Position numbers and translations under genes: made by a program. 8,539 nt of DNA, taken from NCBI GenBank assembly GCA_021785055.1, contig JAJYGS010000159.1, forward strand, positions 1 through 8,539, given 5' to 3'. Source of the DNA: Nitrospirota bacterium (GTDB taxonomy: Bacteria > Nitrospirota > JACRHJ01). This document shows positions 1 through 5,302 of the stretch, piece by piece. Each line of letters begins with the position of its first letter. Position 1 is the first letter of the stretch. The notes beneath the pieces were generated by a model. It did not search any database, was not told where the DNA came from, and saw only the letters and a list, made by a program, of their open reading frames with translations.

Positions 1-2
1 CG

Positions 3-47
3 GGCGGGAACGCGGCAGGAAAGGGAATCCGTTTTTACCCGGTTTGA
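3..47 (+). CDS. Possible C-terminal tail of an upstream gene (partial)
   Basis: Reading from base 3 gives a short open stretch of 14 codons (GGNAAGKGIRFYPV) ending in TGA at 45-47. That stop lies 25 bases before a clear intrinsic terminator, as expected for the last gene of an upstream operon. The other two + frames stay open into or past the terminator hairpin, which is less natural. The fragment is far too short to assign a family, and the open frame could be chance. Confidence 0.25.
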   Translation, partial: GGNAAGKGIRFYPV

Positions 48-71
48 AAAGAATGTTATTTTTATCATTGG

Positions 72-98
72 GGGGGCGGTTTTGAAGCCCCCTTTTTT
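72..98 (+). terminator. Rho-independent terminator of the upstream gene
   Basis: GGGGGC at 72-77 pairs with GCCCCC at 87-92 around a 9-base loop, followed at once by six T (93-98). It is a textbook intrinsic terminator that isolates the upstream operon from the tRNA promoter beginning at 122. Confidence 0.85.
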
Positions 99-121
99 GT
101 TAAGAGTTTCCTTTTTATGGC

Positions 122-150
122 TTGACAAAAGGGCCGCTTGAATTTAAAAT
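122..150 (+). promoter_or_regulatory. Sigma70-type promoter of the tRNA-Val gene
   Basis: A consensus -35 TTGACA (122-127) and a -10 TAAAAT (145-150) are separated by exactly 17 bases. Transcription would start near 157, about 14 bases before the mature tRNA. This suits a stable RNA gene with a short 5' leader for RNase P to remove. Confidence 0.85.
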
Positions 151-170
151 CTGCTCCTGCACGGACGTAA

Positions 171-245
171 AGGCGCGTAGCTCAGGGGGAGAGCGCTTGC
201 TTGACACGCAAGAGGTCGGCGGTTCGAAACCGCCCGCGCCTACCA
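171..245 (+). tRNA. tRNA-Val (anticodon GAC)
   Basis: A complete cloverleaf can be drawn. The 7-bp acceptor pairs AGGCGCG (171-177) with CGCGCCT (235-241). The D stem is GCTC/GAGC (180-183/191-194). The anticodon stem CTTGC/GCAAG (196-200/208-212) encloses the loop TTGACAC with anticodon GAC at 203-205. The T arm is GGCGG-TTCGAAA-CCGCC (218-234). Discriminator A242 is followed by a gene-encoded CCA (243-245). All stems are fully paired. GAC reads valine codons GUC and GUU. The gene has its own strong promoter, and no terminator is visible between it and the thrS promoter region, so some read-through into the thrS leader is possible. Confidence 0.98.
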
Positions 246-263
246 CTAACTGCACGAAAAGGC

Positions 264-293
264 TTGACAATGTCACCTGTTTGCTGGTAATGT
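264..293 (+). promoter_or_regulatory. Putative promoter of the thrS-infC-rpmI-rplT cluster
   Basis: A perfect -35 TTGACA (264-269) is followed after 18 bases by TAATGT (288-293), which is preceded by an extended -10 TG at 285-286. Initiation near 300 would give a leader of roughly 110-145 nt before thrS. The leader has a G-rich stretch at 308-326 and a small hairpin at 390-404. No T-box motif (AGGGUGGNACCGCG) is present. Confidence 0.6.
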
Positions 294-389
294 ATGAAGC
301 ATAGTTGAGGGGCGCCGGGAGGGGGATTTATTTTATTGACTTTGGGACACTTTCAGTTGTAAAACTCGTAATTTCGCCGGGGCGTCATT

Positions 390-404
390 GAAGGATATTC
401 CTTC
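390..404 (+). promoter_or_regulatory. Small hairpin covering a possible Shine-Dalgarno upstream of thrS
   Basis: GAAGGA (390-395) can pair with TCCTTC (399-404) across a 3-base loop TAT. The AAGGA on the 5' side is the only purine-rich ribosome-binding candidate for the upstream start codons TTG407/ATG410, so folding would hide it. This could be regulatory, could argue for the ATG443 start, or could be chance; the structure is small. Confidence 0.35.
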
Positions 405-442
405 TATTGATGCCTTTTTTAATTTCGGAGAATAGCTCCAAG

Positions 443-2221
443 ATGCTGATTACTCTGCCGGACGGCACTAAAAAAGAAATAACCTTCGATTCTCCCGAAG
501 GCAAGGAAATCTACCGCCACAGCGCGTCGCACATCATGGCCCAGGCGGTTAAAGACCTGTTCCCTGCGGCTAAGGCAACGATAGGCCCGGCGATCGAAGA
601 CGGCTTTTACTACGACTTCGACTTCGAGAGAGGCTTTACGCCGGAGGACCTCGAAAAAATCGAAGGCCGGATGTCTGAGATAATCAAGGCCAACAAGCCG
701 TTCGTCCGCAAGGAGATGTCCAGGGCGGATGCCGTAAAACTATTCACGGAGATGGGCGAGCCTTACAAGGTGGAAATCATAAACGAACTGGAAGCCGACA
801 CCGTCTCCCTTTACGACCAGGGCGGCTTTATCGACCTCTGCCGCGGCCCGCACGTCCCGTCAACCGGCTATATAAAGGCATTCAGGCTCTTAAGTTCCGC
901 TGGCGCATACTGGCGCGGGGACGAGCATAACCGCATGCTCCAGCGCATCTACGGCACCGCCTGGGCGGACAAATCGCAGCTTAAGGCCTACTTAGACCGC
1001 CTTGAGGAAATAAAAAGGCGCGACCACAGAAAGCTTGGGAAAGATCTGGAGCTTTTCTCTTACGAAGAAGAAACCGGGCCCGGACTTATACTCTGGCACC
1101 CGAAAGGTGCGGTAGTGCGGCGGGTGATTGAAGACTTCTGGAAGGCGGAGCACGTAAAAAGCGGATACGAGCTTGTCTATACGCCGCACATGGCGAAGCT
1201 CGACCTCTGGAAGAAGAGCGGTCACTGGGACTTCTACCGCGAGAGCATGTATTCCCCGATGGAGGTGGAAGGGCAGGAGTACGAGATTAAGCCCATGAAC
1301 TGCCCGTTCCACATAGCGATATACAAATCGAAGATGCGCAGCTACAGGGAGCTTCCGATACGCTGGGCCGAGCTTGGAACGGTGTATCGTTTCGAGCGCT
1401 CCGGCACGCTCCACGGACTTATGCGCGTGCGGGGCTTTACGCAGGACGACGCGCACATATTCTGCACGCCGGCACAGATAGAGGACGAGATATTCAAGGT
1501 GCTGGACTTTACCCTGTTCGTGCTCAAGACCTTCGGTTTTTCCGATTACGACATATATCTCTCGACCCAGCCGGAGAAGTCCGTCGGCGCTCAGGAGAAC
1601 TGGGACAGGGCGACTGAAGCCCTGAAGAGCGCACTGGAGAAAAAGGGACTTAATTACTCCATTGACCCCGGCGAAGGCGTATTCTATGGGCCCAAGATAG
1701 ACATAAAAATAAAAGACGTCCTTGGGCGCTCGTGGCAGTGCACGACGGTACAGGTGGACTTCAACCTCCCTGAGCGCTTCGGGGTGGAATATATAGGAGA
1801 AGACGGCGTCGCCCACCAGCCGATAATGATTCACCGCGCGCTGATGGGTTCTCTTGAGAGATTCTTCGGCGTGCTGATAGAGCATTACGCAGGGGCCTTC
1901 CCCGTGTGGCTCTCGCCGGTGCAGGCGGTGGTCTGCACGATTACGGACAGGCAGGAGGCATACGCAAAGCAGGCCGTGGATGAGCTTAAGGCCGCCGGCA
2001 TTCGTGCGGAGGCGGATATAAGGAACGAGAAAATAGGCTTTAAAATACGCGAGGCGACCCTCCGGAAGATACCGTATATACTCGTAGTCGGGGACAAGGA
2101 ATCGGAAGCCGGAACGTTGGCTGTGCGGCTGCGGGACGGGAAAGATTTAGGACCGATGACGAGGGCGGATTTCATGGAGAGAATTTTGATTGAAAACAAC
2201 ACAAAAACCGACAGGGGGTGA
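443..2221 (+). CDS. thrS: Threonyl-tRNA synthetase lacking most of the TGS domain
   Basis: Cytosolic class II synthetase that charges tRNA-Thr. Visible parts, numbered from ATG443: a remnant ITLPDG at 3-8; the editing domain with HSASH (H26, H30) and LCRGPH (C133); the catalytic core with the motif 2 region ending HGLMRVRGF; zinc ligands C287, H338 and H464, spaced 51 and 126 residues as in E. coli C334/H385/H511; and a C-terminal anticodon-binding domain with IRNEKIGFKIREA. The protein is 592 aa against 642 in E. coli. Almost all of the shortfall is before HSASH: H26 corresponds to E. coli H73, so about 47 residues of TGS are missing. Start: ATG443 has GGAG at 427-430 (12-nt spacing) and opens at the family motif; TTG407 or ATG410 would add 11-12 unconserved residues behind a hairpin-covered SD. 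The start is uncertain; the function is not. Confidence 0.97.
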   Translation: MLITLPDGTKKEITFDSPEGKEIYRHSASHIMAQAVKDLFPAAKATIGPAIEDGFYYDFDFERGFTPEDLEKIEGRMSEIIKANKPFVRKEMSRADAVKLFTEMGEPYKVEIINELEADTVSLYDQGGFIDLCRGPHVPSTGYIKAFRLLSSAGAYWRGDEHNRMLQRIYGTAWADKSQLKAYLDRLEEIKRRDHRKLGKDLELFSYEEETGPGLILWHPKGAVVRRVIEDFWKAEHVKSGYELVYTPHMAKLDLWKKSGHWDFYRESMYSPMEVEGQEYEIKPMNCPFHIAIYKSKMRSYRELPIRWAELGTVYRFERSGTLHGLMRVRGFTQDDAHIFCTPAQIEDEIFKVLDFTLFVLKTFGFSDYDIYLSTQPEKSVGAQENWDRATEALKSALEKKGLNYSIDPGEGVFYGPKIDIKIKDVLGRSWQCTTVQVDFNLPERFGVEYIGEDGVAHQPIMIHRALMGSLERFFGVLIEHYAGAFPVWLSPVQAVVCTITDRQEAYAKQAVDELKAAGIRAEADIRNEKIGFKIREATLRKIPYILVVGDKESEAGTLAVRLRDGKDLGPMTRADFMERILIENNTKTDRG

Positions 2222-2230
2222 TAGGTCATA
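2213..2230 (+). promoter_or_regulatory. Strong Shine-Dalgarno and AUA start codon of infC
   Basis: AGGGGGTGAT (2213-2222) nearly matches the anti-SD complement AGGAGGTGAT and overlaps the thrS stop TGA (2219-2221). Its G core ends 9 bases before ATA at 2228-2230, a normal spacing. An in-frame TAG at 2222-2224 leaves only GTC and ATA before the conserved IF-3 N-terminus. In E. coli infC the rare AUU start is what lets IF-3 repress its own translation; AUA would be rejected by IF-3 in the same way. Confidence 0.8.
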
Positions 2231-2743
2231 GGAAAACCTACGACGAGGATTAACCGCGAGATTCGCGTGCGGGAGGTAAGGGTCATAGCGGACGATGGCG
2301 CGCAGCTGGGCATACTGCCGATATTCGATGCCGTCCGGGCAGCGGAGGAACGCGGGCTGGATTTGGTGGAGGTTGCCCCGCAGGCGGAACCGCCGGTCTG
2401 CAAGATTATGGATTTCGGCAAGTATAAGTACGAACAGGCCAAAAAGGCCCACGAGAGCAAGAAACACCAGAAGATAATACAGCTCAAGGAAGTCAAGATG
2501 CGCCCCGGCACGGACGTTCACGACTATAACTTCAAGCTCAATAACGCAAAAAGGTTCCTTGGCGAGGGAAACAAGGTGAAGGTTACGGTAGTTTTCCGGG
2601 GCAGGGAGATGGCGCATACCGATCTTGGGAAGGCGCTCTTGGACAAGGTGGTGACGGACATCCAGGAGGCCGGCAATATCGAGCAGATGCCGAAGCAGGA
2701 GGGCAGGGCGCTTTCGATGGTAATCGCCCCAAAGTCTTCTTGA
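2228..2743 (+). CDS. infC: Translation initiation factor IF-3, start codon AUA
   Basis: IF-3 binds the 30S subunit, blocks premature 50S joining and proofreads start codon and initiator tRNA. From ATA2228 the protein is 171 aa, a normal length. It opens with GKPTTRINREIRVREVRVI, the family's N-terminal signature (E. coli has RINGEIRAQEVRL), then DLVEVAPQAEPPVCKIMDFGKY in the N domain, a Lys-rich linker helix, and the C domain with EVKMRPGTDVHDY and FRGREMAHTDLG. The first canonical start is GTG2267, which would remove the conserved RINREIRV segment and has no comparable SD. The gene follows the thrS stop by 6 bases, in the usual thrS-infC-rpmI-rplT order. Use of a non-AUG start discriminated against by IF-3 points to autoregulation (inference from E. 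coli). Confidence 0.95.
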   Translation: MGKPTTRINREIRVREVRVIADDGAQLGILPIFDAVRAAEERGLDLVEVAPQAEPPVCKIMDFGKYKYEQAKKAHESKKHQKIIQLKEVKMRPGTDVHDYNFKLNNAKRFLGEGNKVKVTVVFRGREMAHTDLGKALLDKVVTDIQEAGNIEQMPKQEGRALSMVIAPKSS

Positions 2744-2768
2744 CAAAGGTTTATTAATGGTGTAACCT
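2740..2768 (+). promoter_or_regulatory. Possible internal promoter for rpmI-rplT
   Basis: A perfect TTGACA (2740-2745), containing the infC stop TGA, is followed 17 bases later by TAACCT (2763-2768). The latter matches the -10 consensus at only three positions (T, A and final T). It could give extra transcription of the two ribosomal-protein genes, whose products are needed in larger amounts than ThrRS. The weak -10 keeps confidence low. Confidence 0.35.
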
Positions 2769-2779
2769 GCTCACTCTCG

Positions 2780-2815
2780 GCGTCGGAAAGGGAATCAAAT
2801 TTCCTTATCCGGCGC
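2780..2815 (+). promoter_or_regulatory. Long leader hairpin upstream of rpmI (candidate L20 control element)
   Basis: Bases 2780-2795 pair with 2799-2815 to give a 16-bp stem with two G-T pairs, one bulged A (2807) and a CAA loop. No T-run follows, so it is not an intrinsic terminator. It sits between infC and the rpmI ribosome-binding site (2843-2850). In E. coli and Bacillus, ribosomal protein L20 represses this operon by binding structured RNA upstream of rpmI or infC. The position makes a similar role plausible, but similarity to the 23S L20 site was not established. Confidence 0.55.
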
Positions 2816-2858
2816 GGCGGCCTTATTACATAAAAAGACGACGAGGGGGTAGTATATT

Positions 2859-3062
2859 ATGGCTGGCTATAAGCTTAAGACGCACAGGGGCGCGGCGAAA
2901 AGGTTCAATTTCACCGCCAAGGGCAAGGTGAAGAGGGATATGGCCTTCGGAAGCCATCTCCTGACTTCCAAGTCTGCGGGCAGGATGCGCAAGCTGTCCA
3001 AGGTCTCCTATGCGGACAAGACCAACGAAACGATGCTTAAAAGGCTTCTTCCTTTCAAATAG
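2859..3062 (+). CDS. rpmI: 50S ribosomal protein L35 (bL35)
   Basis: Small, very basic large-subunit protein of 67 aa, the normal family length. It shows KLKTHRGAAKRFNFTAKGKVKR at the N-terminus, the central HLLTSKSAGRMRKL (E. coli form HILTKKSTKRKRQL) and a C-terminal KRLLPF. ATG2859 is preceded by GAGGGGGT (2843-2850), a strong SD with suitable spacing. The SD can pair with 2765-2772 upstream (7 of 8 positions including one wobble), which may matter for control. rplT follows after a 59-bp gap, and the two are co-transcribed in most bacteria. Confidence 0.97.
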   Translation: MAGYKLKTHRGAAKRFNFTAKGKVKRDMAFGSHLLTSKSAGRMRKLSKVSYADKTNETMLKRLLPFK

Positions 3063-3073
3063 CCGGGAGACCG

Positions 3074-3097
3074 GCGGCGGGCCGACGTCGGGGCCGC
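3074..3097 (+). other. GC-rich hairpin between rpmI and rplT
   Basis: GCGGC (3074-3078) pairs with GCCGC (3093-3097), enclosing CCG/CGG (3082-3084/3089-3091) with loop ACGT. No T-run follows and rplT starts 24 bases downstream. It is more likely a spacer, RNA-processing or stability structure than a terminator. Function is unknown. Confidence 0.4.
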
Positions 3098-3121
3098 GTT
3101 AATGTTTACAGGAGATATGTC

Positions 3122-3484
3122 ATGCCGAGGGTAAAAAGGGGATTTAAAGCCAGGAGGCGGAGGAGCAAGGTCCTCAAACTGGCGAAAGGCTACTACGGCG
3201 GCAGAAGCCGCCTTTTCAGGACGGCCACGGAGGCGGTAGACCGCGGCCTTAAATACGCTTACAGGGACAGGCGCGCAAAGAAAAGGACGTTCCGGGGCAT
3301 CTGGATAGCGCGCATAAACGCGGCGGCAAGGATGAACGACATATCTTACAGCCAACTGATGCACGGCCTGAAACTCGCCGGCATAGAGCTGGACCGCAAG
3401 GTATTGGCCGAAATGGCGGTGTCCGACCCTGCCGGGTTTACGAAGGTCGCCCAGAGCGCTAAGGAATACGCTAAAGCCTCCTGA
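3122..3484 (+). CDS. rplT: 50S ribosomal protein L20 (bL20)
   Basis: Large-subunit assembly protein that binds 23S rRNA and, in studied bacteria, represses its own operon. At 120 aa it is full length. The long basic N-terminal extension (MPRVKRGFKARRRRSKVLKL, then AKGYYGGRSRLFRTA) and the globular domain with DRRAKKRTFRGIWIARINAA and SYSQLMHGLKLAGIELDRKVL are typical. ATG3122 has the SD AGGAG at 3110-3114 with 7-nt spacing. It is the last gene of the cluster, because an intrinsic terminator lies 22 bases after the stop and the usual pheS/pheT do not follow. Confidence 0.99.
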   Translation: MPRVKRGFKARRRRSKVLKLAKGYYGGRSRLFRTATEAVDRGLKYAYRDRRAKKRTFRGIWIARINAAARMNDISYSQLMHGLKLAGIELDRKVLAEMAVSDPAGFTKVAQSAKEYAKAS

Positions 3485-3505
3485 ATATACTTTACAGGAT
3501 TACTC

Positions 3506-3558
3506 AAATACCTGCGTTCCAGCCGGAGTCGGATGATGGGCGCAGGTATTTTTATTTT
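3506..3558 (+). terminator. Rho-independent terminator after rplT
   Basis: AAATACCTGCG (3506-3516) pairs perfectly with CGCAGGTATTT (3541-3551), continuing into a T-rich run (3549-3558). The 24-base loop is longer than usual but contains a small CCG/CGG hairpin. It ends the thrS-infC-rpmI-rplT transcript. The next gene starts 39 bases later without an obvious promoter, so partial read-through may feed it. Confidence 0.85.
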
Positions 3559-3597
3559 CAAGCGAGGGGATAAACGGCAGGAAACGAGAGGTGTGTT

Positions 3598-4176
3598 ATG
3601 TCTTATCTGGAGAAGAAACTGACCGGTGAGTGGGCCAAACAGGTTATTCCGGAAAAGAGCAGGCTTATAAGCGCTATAATTTTCGACCTTCAGGAGAAGG
3701 GCCGGGAGATAGCGGTGGAGATCGACGGCAAGGACTACAAAAGCCTCAGCGATTTCCTGAAAGAACATGCCTTGGGCAACACCTCCTTTGTCAGGCTCGA
3801 AGGCAAATCCACGATTGAGGGCGAAATAGTCGTTCTGCACGACTGCCCGCTCCTTAAACTTCTCAGTTCTCTCCAGGGGCCCGACGGGAAGCTTCCCGCC
3901 CATTTCCGAAAAGTTGAAGAGAAGTACAAGGATATATACAAGAACAAGGGCGCCATACTCCACCCGTTCTGCATAGTGCACCAGGTAATCCGCTCCGTCA
4001 TCGGCGAACATACCAGGGTAGGCGGCAAAGCCGTCGCAGTCTATCAGATTGCGTGCAGGTCCGTAAGCGGCAGGGTGGTATACGCCAACGAAGGCATGTC
4101 GAGGATAAACTTCTCGAAGGAAGAAGTTGACGAAAAGATTGACGGACAGGCCTGCATGTATCTCCTGAAGCTGTAA
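3598..4176 (+). CDS. Unrecognised 192-aa cytosolic protein with conserved-looking Cys/His motifs
   Basis: I do not recognise the family. The protein has no signal peptide or membrane segment, is mixed alpha/beta by composition, and has a charged N-terminal half. Potential ligands are clustered: H81-D-C83-P, H122-P-F-C125-x2-H128-Q, A-C153-R and C186 near the end. The central block from ILHPFC to IACRS followed by a Gly-containing turn recalls small cofactor-binding proteins such as V4R or ATC-hydrolase-like domains, but this is only an impression. ATG3598 has the SD GAGAGGTG (3586-3593). The next gene begins 4 bases after the stop at a TTG without its own SD, so the two are very likely co-translated and may work together in a redox or Fe-S-related task (inference). 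Confidence 0.85.
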   Translation: MSYLEKKLTGEWAKQVIPEKSRLISAIIFDLQEKGREIAVEIDGKDYKSLSDFLKEHALGNTSFVRLEGKSTIEGEIVVLHDCPLLKLLSSLQGPDGKLPAHFRKVEEKYKDIYKNKGAILHPFCIVHQVIRSVIGEHTRVGGKAVAVYQIACRSVSGRVVYANEGMSRINFSKEEVDEKIDGQACMYLLKL

Positions 4177-4180
4177 TCCA

Positions 4181-5302
4181 TTGAATCCCGTAAGCGCTCT
4201 TAAGTGTCGGTCTTACGAAGAGGATATTGTCGAGGGCGCCATAAGGAAGGCCGTGGGCCTGCTCGGCGGGATGGAGAGGTTTGTCCGGCCCGGTGAGCGT
4301 GTCCTGCTAAAGCCCAACATGCTTGCGGCCAAGGCTCCTGACAAGGCTGTTACGACCCATCCGGAGGTTGTGCGCGCGGTTGTCCGGCTGGTGCGGGATG
4401 CCGGGGGAATCCCTTCGATAGGCGATTCCGGCGCCATAGGCTCGTTTAGGAAAATTGCCGAGGTTACCGGTATCGCGGATGTCGCCAGTGAGGAGGGGGC
4501 GGCTTTATTGGAGCTTTCCGAAGCGGAAGAGGTCGAAGGTTCCGGCACATTCAGGCATTTCGAGATTTCAAGGGAAGCCCTTCATGCGGACGCTGTAATA
4601 AACCTCCCCAAGGCCAAGACGCACGGCCAGATGCTCCTTACGCTCGCGGTAAAGAACCTTTTCGGATGCATCCCGGGCAGGCGGAAGGTCCAGTGGCATT
4701 TGAACGCCGGCGTGGACATTGGCGCCTTCGCCGCAATGCTCGTCGAACTGCACGGCTTAATAAAGCCGCGGCTGTCGGTCGTGGACGCCGTCGTCAGCAT
4801 GGACGGAAACGGCCCCGGCAGCGGCAGGCCGCGTGAAACGGGCTTTATAATGGCCGGAGAAGACGCCTTCGCCGTCGATTACATGCTTTGCAGGTTCCTC
4901 GGAGTGGAGCCTTTCATGCTCCCGACGCTTAAGGCCGCGCGCGAAAAGGGGCTTTTTCCGGAGGCGCCCGAGATCGGGCTTCTCGGCGATTTTCATGCGC
5001 CGGAGGACGCCGGAATCAGGGATTTCAAGCTCCCGCCGGGGACGCATCTCGAATGGACTATCCCGGAGACGGCAAGACGGCTCCTGAAAGACGCCCTTAC
5101 GACCAGGCCAAGGGTGGACGAAGTGAAGTGCAGGCTGTGCATGCTGTGCGCCCAGATGTGTCCGGCGAAGGCCATGAAAGGGCTCGATGCCGGAATCAAA
5201 ATAAACTACCGCAGGTGCATCCGGTGCTTCTGCTGCCAGGAAATCTGCCCCTACGGCGCAATAGACATAGCCCAGGGCTGGCTGCTTAAATACCTCAGCT
5301 GA
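4181..5302 (+). CDS. DUF362 protein with C-terminal 2x[4Fe-4S] ferredoxin domain
   Basis: Residues about 1-300 form a DUF362 domain: LLKPN at 42-46, THPEVVRAVV near 60, INLPKAKTH near 140 leading to VKNLFG near 156, MDGNGPGSGRP near 207 and EDAFAVDYM near 230. The C-terminus carries two CxxCxxCxxxCP motifs, C317/C320/C323/C327 and C346/C349/C352/C356, expected to hold two [4Fe-4S] clusters; C351 is an extra Cys. The protein is cytosolic, with no signal or membrane segment. The family's reaction is not established, so an electron-transfer role is inferred from the ferredoxin motifs only. The start is TTG4181: an in-frame TGA at 4166-4168 leaves no other usual start upstream, and the N-terminus fits the family. 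No SD is seen, so translational coupling to the preceding gene is likely. The last 8 bases overlap the converging DtxR/FeoA gene. Confidence 0.95.
   Translation: MNPVSALKCRSYEEDIVEGAIRKAVGLLGGMERFVRPGERVLLKPNMLAAKAPDKAVTTHPEVVRAVVRLVRDAGGIPSIGDSGAIGSFRKIAEVTGIADVASEEGAALLELSEAEEVEGSGTFRHFEISREALHADAVINLPKAKTHGQMLLTLAVKNLFGCIPGRRKVQWHLNAGVDIGAFAAMLVELHGLIKPRLSVVDAVVSMDGNGPGSGRPRETGFIMAGEDAFAVDYMLCRFLGVEPFMLPTLKAAREKGLFPEAPEIGLLGDFHAPEDAGIRDFKLPPGTHLEWTIPETARRLLKDALTTRPRVDEVKCRLCMLCAQMCPAKAMKGLDAGIKINYRRCIRCFCCQEICPYGAIDIAQGWLLKYLS

Noticed and set aside
122..304. 60-codon ORF across the tRNA region
   Set aside because: It runs through the tRNA promoter and the whole tRNA-Val gene; no SD and no protein-like pattern.
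336..365. Second possible thrS promoter (TTGACT -18- TAAAAC)
   Set aside because: The -10 is weak and the region is AT-rich enough for chance; the TTGACA at 264 with an extended -10 is the better candidate.
300..442. T-box riboswitch in the thrS leader
   Set aside because: No AGGGUGGNACCGCG antiterminator motif, specifier loop or terminator could be found.
992..1885. Long - strand ORF (297 codons)
   Set aside because: Fully antisense to thrS, whose protein is unmistakable; composition looks like an out-of-frame shadow.
2147..2746. - strand ORF (199 codons) opposite infC
   Set aside because: Mirror of the real IF-3 coding region with no SD or domain.
3485..3597. Promoter for the 192-aa gene
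   Set aside because: No convincing -35/-10 pair was seen between the rplT terminator and ATG3598; read-through or a non-sigma70 promoter cannot be excluded.
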